DNA from: JBFHIJ01 sp041596515
GTDB taxonomy: Bacteria; Bacteroidota; Ignavibacteria; Kapaibacteriales; UBA2268
Assembly: GCA_041596515.1 (NCBI GenBank)
Contig: JBFHIJ010000005.1
Span: forward strand, 62,001-126,000
DNA length: 64,000 nucleotides
Direction: 5' to 3'
Positions 9,645 through 18,898 of this stretch are shown here, in pieces. How positions within the stretch are numbered: position 1 is the stretch's first letter; each line of letters opens with the position of its first letter. The position numbers and the translations under genes are program-made. The notes beneath the pieces are model-generated. The model saw only the letters and a list, made by a program, of their open reading frames with translations. It did not search any database and was not told the origin of the DNA.

Positions 9645-9968
9645 ATCAATATCTTCAAAATTGTACTTGTATATTGAGCTAAATTTACAAAAAACAAACA
9701 GGATAAACTAAAACTATGTAAAAAAACATAGGAAAACATCAAACAGGTTAAATATTTTTTACACTTGTAATGGCTATGAATATCAATGAGATACGAGGTA
9801 TGCGTAAAAAATATTTGTCATTATTTTGGTTATTACCTTTTCATTATATATATTGTGTGGAATATTTTCAACAGTATAGGTGGAAAGTCTATGCTTGGTA
9901 TTGAGAATATTTAGCTCTGATTTGTTGATAAGAGCGATGATATTATTAAAAACATAGCAGAGGTTCAA
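9645..9968. other. Intergenic region between divergent purC and LysE-type gene
   Basis: 324 bases, AT-rich. It should contain both promoters. No RNA gene or strong repeat was seen; a 61-codon minus-strand frame at 9783-9968 has no SD and composition unlike a protein. Confidence 0.5.
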
Positions 9969-10703
9969 TTGATTTTAGCCATATTAGCCGGATTTTTAAC
10001 AGGTTTCTTTTTGGCGATGCCGCCGGGGCCGGTTGGAGTAATGGCAATAAATATGGGGGTCAATAAAGGCAGCAAAGCCGGGACTCAATTAGCTTTAGGC
10101 ACCGGATTTATGGATTTCATATTCTGTGTCTTAGCTATGTCTATGGCTACAGCAGTGCAAGCCGCATTGGGGGGATTTACCGATGACTATCCGCACTTAT
10201 ACTTGATTATCCAGATAGCTATTATAATTGCTTTATTTATTTACGGCATTTTTAATGTCAGAAATAAAAACACCCAAGACGCTGAGGTTTTGCAAAACCC
10301 CGCTGAGTTCTCCAACTCAAAACTTATTCAATACCTTAAAAACAAAGGTCCGTTCTTGTTAGGTATTGCCATAGCACTTACTAATATTCCAAATCCTACA
10401 TTTTTACCATCACTTACCTTTATTGTGTCTGCAGTCAAATCTTATGCCGGCAGCCACGGAGTGTATGAAGTAAATGCTCTTAGCAGTTTACTGTTTTCTG
10501 TTGGTTTTGGTATTGGTAATTTTACTTGGCTTTATACTTTGGTCAAACTTATCATTCGATATAAAGATAGAATGTCTCCTAAGTTATTAGGTAAGATGAG
10601 GCAATTTACAGGATTTACTTTTATTGGCTTTGGTACCATTTTAGGATATAAATTCTTTGCTCAAAAAGGAGCGGAAGTTTTAAGATTACTGTTTGCTTTG
10701 TAA
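9969..10703 (+). CDS. LysE/RhtB-family amino acid exporter-like membrane protein
   Basis: A 244-residue inner-membrane protein with about six hydrophobic segments. The N-terminus FFLAMPPGPVGVMAINMGV is the family signature (conserved PPGP with a following small-residue helix). This family exports amino acids or related small molecules; the substrate cannot be inferred. An extra soluble loop (about residues 95-115) lies mid-protein, as usual for the family. The start is TTG at 9969 with AGAGG six bases upstream (9959-9963). Monocistronic; a long-stem hairpin follows. Confidence 0.8.
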   Translation: MILAILAGFLTGFFLAMPPGPVGVMAINMGVNKGSKAGTQLALGTGFMDFIFCVLAMSMATAVQAALGGFTDDYPHLYLIIQIAIIIALFIYGIFNVRNKNTQDAEVLQNPAEFSNSKLIQYLKNKGPFLLGIAIALTNIPNPTFLPSLTFIVSAVKSYAGSHGVYEVNALSSLLFSVGFGIGNFTWLYTLVKLIIRYKDRMSPKLLGKMRQFTGFTFIGFGTILGYKFFAQKGAEVLRLLFAL

Positions 10704-10733
10704 AGTAAATTACAATAGACTTTTGATATTTTT

Positions 10734-10797
10734 TACTCTGATAGAACAATATTTATACAACAAAATCGGCTATTTAGCGTGTTGTTCTATCAGAGTA
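10734..10797 (+). terminator. Long inverted repeat between LysE-type gene and nuoA
   Basis: A perfect 16-base arm pair (10734-10749 with 10782-10797, TACTCTGATAGAACAA and its complement) encloses a 32-base loop and is followed by TTTTATTTTT. It could end the upstream gene or act in the nuoA leader, as nuoA starts only 23 bases later. Confidence 0.6.
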
Positions 10798-10819
10798 TTT
10801 TATTTTTAGAGAAAGTATT

Positions 10820-11176
10820 ATGTTAGGCGAATATTTACCATTACTTATCATGATGATAGTAGGCTTTGCTGTTGCCGGCATTTTTCTGCTTTTTTCCGAA
10901 TGGTTGGGAGCTAGGAGAGGCACGCCGGGCAAAGTAACTACTTATGAAAGCGGTATGGAACCGGTAGGTACAGCAAGAGATAGATTCTCTGTGAAGTTCT
11001 ACATGGTTGCTGTATCATTTATTGTGTTTGACATCGAAGTAGTCTTTATGTATCCATGGGCAGTGACTCTTGGAGAAATGGGGCTTACTGCATTTTGGGC
11101 AATGACCACTTTTATTGTTATCTTATTTTTAGGATATTTTTGGGAATTGAAGAAAGGAGGCTTGGATTGGGACTAA
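10820..11176 (+). CDS. nuoA: NADH-quinone oxidoreductase subunit A
   Basis: Small membrane subunit of respiratory complex I, 118 residues, with three transmembrane helices (about 6-28, 60-82, 88-108). Family motifs: YESGMEPVG with the conserved acidic loop (about 41-49), RFSVKFY, and FIVFDIEVVFMYPW. It forms part of the quinone-site/membrane-arm junction. It overlaps nuoB by 10 bases, so the two are translationally coupled. The purine-rich stretch AGAGAAAG before the ATG serves as SD. Confidence 0.96.
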   Translation: MLGEYLPLLIMMIVGFAVAGIFLLFSEWLGARRGTPGKVTTYESGMEPVGTARDRFSVKFYMVAVSFIVFDIEVVFMYPWAVTLGEMGLTAFWAMTTFIVILFLGYFWELKKGGLDWD

Positions 11177-11733
11177 ATGAAACTTTGGAAAGAGACGGAT
11201 TCCTAACGACTTCATTCTCGCAGGTGCTTAAGTGGGCTCAAAAGAACTCAGCATGGCCAATGCCTTTAGGTATTTCATGCTGCGGTATCGAGATGATGGC
11301 TTTTGCCTCTTCAAGATTTGACGTAGCAAGATTTGGTTCAGAGGTTTTCCGTATGACGCCTCGCCAGTCAGATTTTCTGATTGTAGCCGGCACGGTTACT
11401 TATAAAATGGCTTGGGTAGTTAGGAAAATTTATGACCAGATGCCGGATCCTAAATGGGTAATGTCTATGGGCGTATGTGCATCTTCAGGCGGTATGTTCA
11501 GAAGCTATCCTGTAGTGCAGGGTATAGATGAATTTTTACCTGTCGACGTTTATGTGGCAGGTTGTCCTCCAAGACCGGAAGCAGTGATCAAAGGTCTTAT
11601 GACTATTCAGGATAAAATCCAGAAAGTCCACAGACCTGACATAGCTAACTTTGGTAAAGATGTTTCAAAAATGCCTCTGCCAAACAAGCAGGCAGAGTAT
11701 TTTGAATCAGAAAATAATAAGATTATTATATAG
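11167..11733 (+). CDS. nuoB: NADH-quinone oxidoreductase subunit B (Fe-S cluster N2 subunit)
   Basis: Carries the terminal 4Fe-4S cluster N2 that passes electrons to quinone. Cluster ligands visible: the tandem Cys pair in PLGISCCGIEMMAF, GVCASSGG and VAGCPPRPEA. I choose the TTG at 11167, which has a perfect AGGAGG (11155-11160) six bases upstream and gives a normal 188-residue protein; the longer frame starting at 11056 only reads through nuoA. The operon stops here: a strong terminator follows and no nuoC/D is nearby, so the rest of complex I must be encoded elsewhere. Confidence 0.96.
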   Translation: MGLNETLERDGFLTTSFSQVLKWAQKNSAWPMPLGISCCGIEMMAFASSRFDVARFGSEVFRMTPRQSDFLIVAGTVTYKMAWVVRKIYDQMPDPKWVMSMGVCASSGGMFRSYPVVQGIDEFLPVDVYVAGCPPRPEAVIKGLMTIQDKIQKVHRPDIANFGKDVSKMPLPNKQAEYFESENNKIII

Positions 11734-11760
11734 TCAATATAGAACTGAAAATAATAGTTA

Positions 11761-11797
11761 AAGCTCCCGTATTTTATAATACCGGAGCTTTTTTTTA
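11761..11797 (+). terminator. Intrinsic terminator of nuoAB
   Basis: AAGCTCCCGTATT (11761-11773) pairs with AATACCGGAGCTT (11778-11790), one mismatch, followed by a T-run, 28 bases after the nuoB stop. Confidence 0.9.
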
Positions 11798-12027
11798 TTG
11801 ATATTTTTAATAAATATCTATGATTGAGTCCACTATTTCCAATTGTAATGTCCTTTATTGAACATATACTGTAACGTAACCGAACACTTCTTGCTCTAAT
11901 TAATTTTGTATATTTAGACGTAGAAACAATGTAAGTTTTTATATATCAGCTATGTATCCATTGTATAGAGATCTCATATATAATATTGGTACGTTATTGG
12001 GAATAGGTTAAATAGAGGATTTGAAAA

Positions 12028-12084
12028 AACTACCCGATTTATTCGGGCAATAGCTTGAAGCAGGGGTGCAAAATTCGGGTAGTT
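12028..12084. repeat. Inverted repeat 1 of 3 upstream of alaS
   Basis: AACTACCCGA (12028-12037) pairs perfectly with TCGGGTAGTT (12075-12084); loop about 37 bases. Confidence 0.8.
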
Positions 12085-12172
12085 CTTCATAATTCCTCAG
12101 AGTCTTATTTGGTCAGTAAGGCTATGAGCTTAGCTCAGACAACTAATGGAAAATCATCAAAATTGCAACTTA

Positions 12173-12233
12173 AATTTTCTGCTCGGCGACTTTCATCCCC
12201 GGCTTATAGGAAGTCAAATCCGGGCAGAAAATT
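12173..12233. repeat. Inverted repeat 2 of 3 upstream of alaS
   Basis: AATTTTCTGCTCGG (12173-12186) pairs with CCGGGCAGAAAATT (12220-12233) with one G-U pair. A shorter inner match (GACTT/AAGTC) suggests an extended structure. Confidence 0.8.
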
Positions 12234-12258
12234 AAATCAAAAATTCCCCGGAAAAAGC

Positions 12259-12295
12259 AACTGCTCGGATCTTGACAAACAAGCCCCGGGCAGTT
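12259..12295. repeat. Inverted repeat 3 of 3 upstream of alaS
   Basis: AACTGCTCGG (12259-12268) pairs with CCGGGCAGTT (12286-12295), one G-U pair, and is followed by CTATTTTTAT. This one could act as a terminator. Confidence 0.8.
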
Positions 12296-12552
12296 CTATT
12301 TTTATCACGACAAATCTGATATACATTATAGACTCTTATAAATCAGGAAAACTCAGCTGAAAAAACTATAACTCCTTAGCTAATTTTGTTACAATATGTA
12401 CCAATAATCTGTCAAACAATCACTTCTGCTTGGCACGAAATATTATGCTGATATTACTTCAACTTCTTATCCCATTTTCCATTGTTTATATTCATATATA
12501 GTGGTAAATTAGCATATTGGAATTAAACTAATTATCATTATGGAATATTGAA

Positions 12553-15084
12553 ATGACAGCTAAAGAGATAAGACAGTCCTTCCTTGACTTTTTTAAAGGG
12601 AAAGAGCATTCTATAGTGCCTTCTGCTCCAGTAGTGCCTCATGGCGACCCTACTTTGCTTTTTACTAATGCAGGTATGAATCAGTTTAAAGACGTATTTT
12701 TGGGGCAGGGTAAAAGAGATTTTAACCGTGCTGCTGATACTCAAAAATGTATACGTGTAAGCGGAAAGCATAATGACCTCGAAGAAGTTGGTGTGGACAC
12801 ATACCACCATACTTTCTTTGAGATGCTCGGCAACTGGAGCTTTGGCGATTATTATAAAAAAGAAGCTATTGACTGGGCGTGGGAGCTACTTACGGAAGTG
12901 TGGAAGTTACCAACGGACAGACTTTATGCCACTGTGTTCGAGTCAGATGACGAAGCTTTAGAGCTTTGGAAACAATATCTACCGGAAAGTCAAATCCAAC
13001 GCCATGGCGCTAAAGATAACTTCTGGGAAATGGGAGAAACCGGGCCTTGCGGACCTTGCTCTGAGATTCACTATGATATGACTAAAGACAAATCAGGTGC
13101 TAAACTTGTAAATATGGACAGCCCTGAAGTTATTGAAATATGGAATCTTGTATTTATACAATACAACAGAAAAGCGGACGGCACATTAGAAAATCTTTCT
13201 GCAACTCACGTTGATACAGGTATGGGCTTTGAAAGAATATGTGCTGTGATGCAAGGTAAAACCTCAAATTACGACACAGATGTTTTTATGCCAATTTTGA
13301 GAAATATTGAAGAGTTGAGCGGCAAAAAATACAACCCTGAGCTTACTGATAAAACAGGTATTGCTATGCGTGTAATCGCTGACCACGTTCGTACTTTGAC
13401 TTTTGCTATTGCCGATGGTGCAATCCCCGGCAATGAAGGTAGATCTTATGTACTTCGCAGGATTTTGCGCCGAGGATGCAGGTTTGCCAGAACTCTTGGT
13501 TTCAGAGAGCCAATGATGTTTAAACTAGTTCCTACTTTGGTAGAATCTATGGGTGAGCAGTTCCCTGAAATAATGAGACAGCAGACTACTGTAGAAAAAA
13601 TTATCAAAGGTGAGGAAGAATCTTTCTTGCAGACTTTGGACAGAGGGATAGAAAAATTTGAAGAAATGACTACTGACTTAAAAGATAATACGCTTGACGG
13701 TGCAGATGCTTTTATGCTATACGATACTTTTGGCTTCCCGCTTGACCTGACTGAACTTATGGCTCGCGAAGCAGGATATAAAGTTGACATTGAGGGCTTT
13801 AATGCAAACATGAAAGAGCAGAAAGAACGCTCTCGTGCTGCCAGAAAAGTGACTTCGCAAGAAGCAGAAATACCGGAAGTAAGTGAAAAATCCACATTTA
13901 TCGGATATGATACATTAGAAGCTGAAGCAAAAATACTTTGGATGAGTGATAATAAAGTTGTACTTGACAAAACACCGTTCTATGCAGAAAGTGGCGGGCA
14001 GATGTCAGATAATGGGACGCTTGTTATCGCAGCTAATAAATATGATGTACTGGATGTAAAAAAAGTAGGCGACGCCATAGTTCATATATGCGATAGAGAC
14101 CTTGAGTTACTCATCGGTGGTGCAGCTCTTGCCAAAGTAGATGAAAAACGCAGGCAGGCTATCAAACGCAATCACTCTGCCACACACATCTTACATGAAG
14201 CTCTTAGAACTATTCTTGGGAATCATGTGCAGCAGGCGGGTTCTCTTGTTTCGCCTGATTATTTACGTTTTGATTTCAATCACTTTGAAAAAGTTACCAA
14301 CGAGCAGCTCGAGCAAATAGAACTCCTTGCAAATGATAAGATTTTAGAAGCTCACAGAGTAAATATTGAAGAAAAATCTATCGAAGATGCTCAAAAGAAC
14401 GATAAAATCAAAATGTTCTTTGGTGATAAGTATGGTTCTACGGTTCGCGTAGTAACAATGGATCCAAGCTACTCTATGGAGCTTTGCGGTGGTACTCACG
14501 TTAGCAACACAGCGGAAATCGGCTTGGTCAAGATTACTTCTGAATCCTCAATTGCTGCAGGCGTGAGGCGCTTGGAAGCAGTAACAGGTAAAGGAGTTGA
14601 ACTTTACATAGCTGAACAAAATGCCAAAATGAAAGATAAAGATGCTACTATTGCTGAATTGCATCACAAAATAAAACAGATGGAAAAAGAAATGTCTGAG
14701 CTAAAAGTGCAAGGCATGGCTTCACTTGTACCCGATATGATAGCAAATGCTGAGCTTGTAGGCGAAATCAGGGTTATTGCCAAAGAGGTTGAAGCTGAAG
14801 ATATGGATCAGCTTCGTGACCTTGGTGAAGAGCTTAGGAACAGCTTTGCGAAGCAGGGAATTGGTCTTCTTGCTCGCATAGATGGCGATAAAGTACAGCT
14901 TGTGTGCGTTGTTACTGATGACCTTGTCAAGTCTCACCCAGCCGGCAAATTAGTTGGCGCAGCTGCTAAAGCACTGGGCGGTGGCGGTGGCGGTAAGCCA
15001 CACATGGCAACTGCAGGAGGTCGCGACCTAACAAAACTGCCTGAGTTATTGGCAAGCTTTGCAGAAATGGTAAAAAACAGATAG
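12553..15084 (+). CDS. alaS: Alanyl-tRNA synthetase
   Basis: Charges tRNA-Ala. The 843-residue protein has the class II catalytic core (about 1-240; HHTFFEMLGNWSFGDYYKKE as motif 2 region, and WEMGETGPCGPCSEIHYD), the tRNA-recognition helices, the editing domain that removes mis-charged serine/glycine (zinc-binding HSATH near residue 543 and ELCGGTH near 642), a coiled coil (about 685-720) and the C-Ala domain (GGGGGGKPHMATAGG). Slightly shorter than the E. coli enzyme but complete. Monocistronic, with its own terminator. The SD is weak. Confidence 0.98.
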   Translation: MTAKEIRQSFLDFFKGKEHSIVPSAPVVPHGDPTLLFTNAGMNQFKDVFLGQGKRDFNRAADTQKCIRVSGKHNDLEEVGVDTYHHTFFEMLGNWSFGDYYKKEAIDWAWELLTEVWKLPTDRLYATVFESDDEALELWKQYLPESQIQRHGAKDNFWEMGETGPCGPCSEIHYDMTKDKSGAKLVNMDSPEVIEIWNLVFIQYNRKADGTLENLSATHVDTGMGFERICAVMQGKTSNYDTDVFMPILRNIEELSGKKYNPELTDKTGIAMRVIADHVRTLTFAIADGAIPGNEGRSYVLRRILRRGCRFARTLGFREPMMFKLVPTLVESMGEQFPEIMRQQTTVEKIIKGEEESFLQTLDRGIEKFEEMTTDLKDNTLDGADAFMLYDTFGFPLDLTELMAREAGYKVDIEGFNANMKEQKERSRAARKVTSQEAEIPEVSEKSTFIGYDTLEAEAKILWMSDNKVVLDKTPFYAESGGQMSDNGTLVIAANKYDVLDVKKVGDAIVHICDRDLELLIGGAALAKVDEKRRQAIKRNHSATHILHEALRTILGNHVQQAGSLVSPDYLRFDFNHFEKVTNEQLEQIELLANDKILEAHRVNIEEKSIEDAQKNDKIKMFFGDKYGSTVRVVTMDPSYSMELCGGTHVSNTAEIGLVKITSESSIAAGVRRLEAVTGKGVELYIAEQNAKMKDKDATIAELHHKIKQMEKEMSELKVQGMASLVPDMIANAELVGEIRVIAKEVEAEDMDQLRDLGEELRNSFAKQGIGLLARIDGDKVQLVCVVTDDLVKSHPAGKLVGAAAKALGGGGGGKPHMATAGGRDLTKLPELLASFAEMVKNR

Positions 15085-15132
15085 AAATACAGATGGAAAA
15101 TTAAATCATATCTATTGATTTATAGTTTAAGT

Positions 15133-15163
15133 GGGCATATCTAAAAAAGGATGTGCCCTTTTT
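15133..15163 (+). terminator. Intrinsic terminator of alaS
   Basis: GGGCATATC (15133-15141) pairs with GATGTGCCC (15150-15158), one G-U pair, then TTTTT, 48 bases after the stop. Confidence 0.85.
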
Positions 15164-15695
15164 GCGCATTTACTTGGAACTCTATTCCAGATATGAGTTT
15201 ATCACCCATTTTTAAGAGTATGTGCAAAACATAGTTGTTCCCTAATTTATCAATATATATTATCATAAGCAGTTTAAATTCTTGTTGCGAAAATTACGTT
15301 AATGCTTTTTGAACATGAGGTATCAACGCTATGTCGTTTGGTGATAATGATGATGTTATAGATAGTTGTAAGGTAGTAGACGCAAAGCCTGGCCTCTATA
15401 TCATTACTAACATCATATTATATTAGTTTTTTATTTGGCATAAACTTAGAGTTTGTATTAGGGATTTGGGGTAAAAATAAACTGCGCTTCAAAAATGGAA
15501 ATAATACTTTCAGATGATAGAAAATATAGGTATAATGCAAGTGTCTAAGAACAACATAAGTGAATTATGCTTCACCTTTCAAATGGCAAATAAAGTATGT
15601 ATATTCTATATCTTATTAAAATATAAATTGGTTTATTCCATCTCTAAAATTAATTATAGAAAGTAGAATGGTTTGATGTGATTAGGAGCGGTTAT
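15164..15695. other. Intergenic/leader region upstream of the TPR histidine kinase
   Basis: About 530 bases without a gene. A weak structured element lies at 15350-15416 (9-bp outer stem, ATGATGTTA/TAACATCAT) with ACGCAAAGCC at 15380-15389 in its loop, a string also found in the core of c-di-GMP-I riboswitches; the rest of that riboswitch was not found. The remainder is AT-rich and featureless. Confidence 0.5.
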
Positions 15696-17636
15696 TTGAA
15701 AATACCATTTATCATGATGATTAGCATCTTTACTATTTTAGTAACAAATTTGTTCTCGACAGACACATATAAATTAGATGCCCCTTCAAAAAGTGAGGAA
15801 CTTGCTATTTCAAAAGTTGATAGCTTGAATCATATTTCATTTACTAAGAGATTTGTTGATTTTGATGCCAGCATTGATTATGCTAAACGAGCAAAATCAA
15901 TAGCTGATTCTATTGGTTATATTAGTGGTCAAGCTTATGCTATAAAGAATATAGGTACTGTAAAGTGGAATAAAGGTGAGTTTGCAGAGGCAAAAGATTT
16001 ATACTACAAAAGTTTGGTTTTATATGAAGAGTTGCGTGATACAAGTGGCATAAGTAGATTATGGAATAACATAGGTCTCATCAGTATTACTCAAGATGAA
16101 TATAATGTAGCTATAGAAAATCTCAAAAGCAGCATTCAGTTTAGCAAAATTGTAAGAGATACTGCAATGCTAAGCACAGCCTATTTAAATATTGGGATTT
16201 GCTATTACTATTTGAAGGAATACGAAGCTGCTATCTCCTACCATAAAAAAAGCATTTACTATTCACTCCAATCGAATGATATGTTAAGCCTTGCAAATAA
16301 TTATAGTTTTCTGGGAGCAGAATATACTATATTGAAGCAATATAAACCGGCTTTGGAAAATCTTCTTAAATCACTTGACATATTTGAAAGAGAAGATGCT
16401 ACGCGAGGTATGGCTCATGTTGATAATCTTTTATCCGAATACTATCTGGCTACGAATGACTTTTCAAAAGCTATCAAATACGGAGAAAAGGCTCTTAAAA
16501 TATCCGAAAATATACATTCATTAATCAATTTATTTGAAGCAACAAACCACTTGAGCAAAGCCTGGGCAGAGCTGTCAGACTTTAAAAAGGCCTATGAATA
16601 TCAAGGTTTAGCAGTGAAATATCAAAAAGAATTGATTGACGAAAAAAACAAACAAAGGATAGCTTATATTACAGCCGAATATAATTACGAAAAAGAATTG
16701 GATAAAATAGAAGTAGAAAAGCAAATTACGTATGCAAAGCAGCAGAAGGATATTAGTGCACGTAATATGATAATCGGCATTATAAGTATTGTTGCATTCT
16801 TTCTTGCGATGTTTGCCATTTTTCTATACAGATTGAATAGAAGCAGACAAAAGAAAAATCAATTATTAGTTTCTCAAAAAAGAAGTATAGACGAAAAAAA
16901 TGTACAACTCGAAAAAATGAATACAGAACTAAATACGCTCAATAAAACCAAAGATAAATTCTTTTCTATTATCGCACATGACTTGAAAAATCCTATTTAT
17001 AACCTCAATTCTATTGCACAGATTATTTCTCAAGATTATGACACCATGGAAGATAAAGAAAAAATGGAATACATCTCCTTAATGGTGAACTCTTCGGAGC
17101 ATGTATATTCTTTGCTTGAGAATTTGCTTACTTGGTCGCGTTCTCAGAGAGATAAAATTGACTTTATGCCTGCAGAGGGAAACTTAATCCAAATACTAAC
17201 TACAACTATAAATGGAGCAAAACTTTCTGCTACAAATAAAAATATCAAAATCGGGGTTGATATCAAGCAGGATCATGCTATATTTTCAGATTTTAATATG
17301 CTCAATACCATAGTGAGGAATATAATTTCAAATGCAATCAAATTTACTCCAAAAAATGGAAATATTGAAATAAGTTCGCATAAAAACAATCAATATGTGG
17401 AGCTATCTATCAAAGATTCAGGTGTTGGCATGACCAAAGAGAAAATTGAGACTCTCTTCGTTACAGGAGAAAATACTTCAACTCCCGGAACTGAAAATGA
17501 AAGTGGCACGGGGCTTGGTCTTATTATCTGCAAAGAATTTGCTCTTAGAAATGGAGGCGACATAATCGTAAAAAGCCAAAAAGATATGGGAACTGAGTTT
17601 TTGGTTCTAATCCCCGACGCAAACCCAAATGCGTAA
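15696..17636 (+). CDS. TPR-containing sensor histidine kinase
   Basis: Membrane sensor kinase of about 646 residues. The order is signal peptide/TM (3-20), a periplasmic array of tetratricopeptide repeats (about 45-320, e.g. AIKNIGTVKWNKGEFAEAKD and STAYLNIGICYYYLKEYEAA), a TM helix (about 362-382), a coiled coil, HisKA (about 415-480, phospho-His in SIIAHDLKNPI) and HATPase_c (about 530-645; NAIKFTPKNG, DSGVGM, GTGLGL). The start chosen is TTG at 15696, with AGGAG (15684-15688) seven bases upstream; a GTG at 15678 in the same frame lacks such an SD. No response regulator or receiver domain is nearby, so the partner is unknown. This architecture is common in the FCB group. Confidence 0.88.
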   Translation: MKIPFIMMISIFTILVTNLFSTDTYKLDAPSKSEELAISKVDSLNHISFTKRFVDFDASIDYAKRAKSIADSIGYISGQAYAIKNIGTVKWNKGEFAEAKDLYYKSLVLYEELRDTSGISRLWNNIGLISITQDEYNVAIENLKSSIQFSKIVRDTAMLSTAYLNIGICYYYLKEYEAAISYHKKSIYYSLQSNDMLSLANNYSFLGAEYTILKQYKPALENLLKSLDIFEREDATRGMAHVDNLLSEYYLATNDFSKAIKYGEKALKISENIHSLINLFEATNHLSKAWAELSDFKKAYEYQGLAVKYQKELIDEKNKQRIAYITAEYNYEKELDKIEVEKQITYAKQQKDISARNMIIGIISIVAFFLAMFAIFLYRLNRSRQKKNQLLVSQKRSIDEKNVQLEKMNTELNTLNKTKDKFFSIIAHDLKNPIYNLNSIAQIISQDYDTMEDKEKMEYISLMVNSSEHVYSLLENLLTWSRSQRDKIDFMPAEGNLIQILTTTINGAKLSATNKNIKIGVDIKQDHAIFSDFNMLNTIVRNIISNAIKFTPKNGNIEISSHKNNQYVELSIKDSGVGMTKEKIETLFVTGENTSTPGTENESGTGLGLIICKEFALRNGGDIIVKSQKDMGTEFLVLIPDANPNA

Positions 17637-17789
17637 AAACAAAACAGATAATAAAGCCCAAAATCCGGATATACTTTTAATCAATATATAATAAACAAGT
17701 TGCTAAGAATTATATATTAAATATTCCAAATATTTCTGAAGTTTGAGTACTATTACAATACTGAGCTTAAATTCTGCATCCTTCATTCC

Positions 17790-18431
17790 TTAAAAAGAAT
17801 TAGCAATATCAATAATAATTGGCTTAAGTCCACTAAAAAAGAACTCCACAGCAATTACCATTACTATCAATCCCATAAGACGCATCATTACTTTATTGCC
17901 GGTATCGCCAAGAAGTTTTATTATTTTGCTGGAGCCCCATAATATAAAGAAGGTTAGCAGGCAAATAGTAAAAATGACACCAAAAAGAACAGCCTTCATT
18001 TCATAATTTACGGCATCTTGCATCAGCACAATTGAGTTTGTGATAGAGCCCGGACCTGCTATCATAGGAATAGCTAATGGGGTAATTGAAATATCATCAA
18101 TATATTCCCTAACCTCACTTTTTTGCAATTTCACTTTAGTTAGTTGAGCTTGAAGCATATCCTTACCCATAATAAAGAATATAATCCCACCTACAATGCG
18201 AAAACTGTTGACAGAAATGCCAAAAAGATTAAACATCAACTGACCGCTAAGAGCAAAGCCGACTAAGGAGAAAAATGCAACAATTAGTGCTTTTTGAGCC
18301 GTTTTTTTTCTTTGAGTTGGCGAGAGGTTAGAAGTCATGGTCATAAAGACAGGCATTACACCTAATGGATTTATTAGAGTAAAATAAGATGTGAAACTTA
18401 AGATAGCAAAAGTAATCGGATCGTTGTGCAT
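17790..18431 (-). CDS. MarC-family integral membrane protein
   Basis: About 213 residues with six hydrophobic helices. Family motifs: FTLINPLGVMPVFM near the N-terminus and ITPLAIPMIAGPGSI in the middle. The MarC/YchE family has no firmly known function; it is related to LysE-like transporters. The start at ATG 18431 is preferred because GAGG lies five bases upstream and because it removes 17 residues unlike the family. It is convergent with the histidine kinase; no clear terminator separates the two. Confidence 0.85.
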   Translation of the reverse strand: MHNDPITFAILSFTSYFTLINPLGVMPVFMTMTSNLSPTQRKKTAQKALIVAFFSLVGFALSGQLMFNLFGISVNSFRIVGGIIFFIMGKDMLQAQLTKVKLQKSEVREYIDDISITPLAIPMIAGPGSITNSIVLMQDAVNYEMKAVLFGVIFTICLLTFFILWGSSKIIKLLGDTGNKVMMRLMGLIVMVIAVEFFFSGLKPIIIDIANSF

Positions 18432-18898
18432 CGATACCTCATTCAAAATATATTGCATAAAACGGATTCCAATAAAACACATAAATAGGACTTATCTTAT
18501 ATAAGTTTTTATCCTGACAGGCAATTAATTGTAATATATAATATATTGCATAAATATTTCACGACACAGATAGCGTTTGCTAATGCACTGAGACTGGATA
18601 CACGTATAATCATCATGAAAAATCCGGGATTAATATCTTTAATGTGGCATGCTGATTTTTATACAAAGTACCTAACGTAAAGGCAGAGCATGTAGTAACC
18701 TGAACCTTTTAAAAAATGAATTGAGTAATTGTAAAGACGGTGTACTTTGCTTAGCTGGTCTGACTCTATTTCAAAAATTACCTTTTTCTTGAAGTTTTTA
18801 CTATAGTGTGTTCGTACTGGAAAATATACATATTATTATTCTCTTTCCATATATCTTTCCTCGAATTTGTCAACCTATTTCAGGCAATGACCAAGTCT
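18432..18898. other. Intergenic region between MarC-type and PAS kinase genes
   Basis: 467 AT-rich bases between two minus-strand genes. No RNA gene, repeat or credible frame was seen; it should contain the MarC gene promoter. Confidence 0.5.

Larger units (their letters stand above)
11798..12552. other. 755-base intergenic region with three hairpins
   Basis: No convincing gene. It holds three consecutive long hairpins that share a CCCGA/TCGGG-like closing core (12028-12084, 12173-12233, 12259-12295; separate entries). A 101-codon frame at 12055-12360 simply runs across these hairpins and has no SD or protein-like composition. The last 190 bases should contain the alaS promoter. Confidence 0.6.

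Noticed and set aside
9783..9968. 61-codon minus-strand frame before the LysE-type gene
   Set aside because: No SD, low-complexity AT-rich translation, no family resemblance.
11056..11166. Longer nuoB start
   Set aside because: The extra residues are nuoA read in another frame; TTG 11167 has a perfect SD and the family length.
12055..12360. 101-codon plus-strand frame before alaS
   Set aside because: It runs over the three hairpins, has no SD and looks like translated intergenic DNA.
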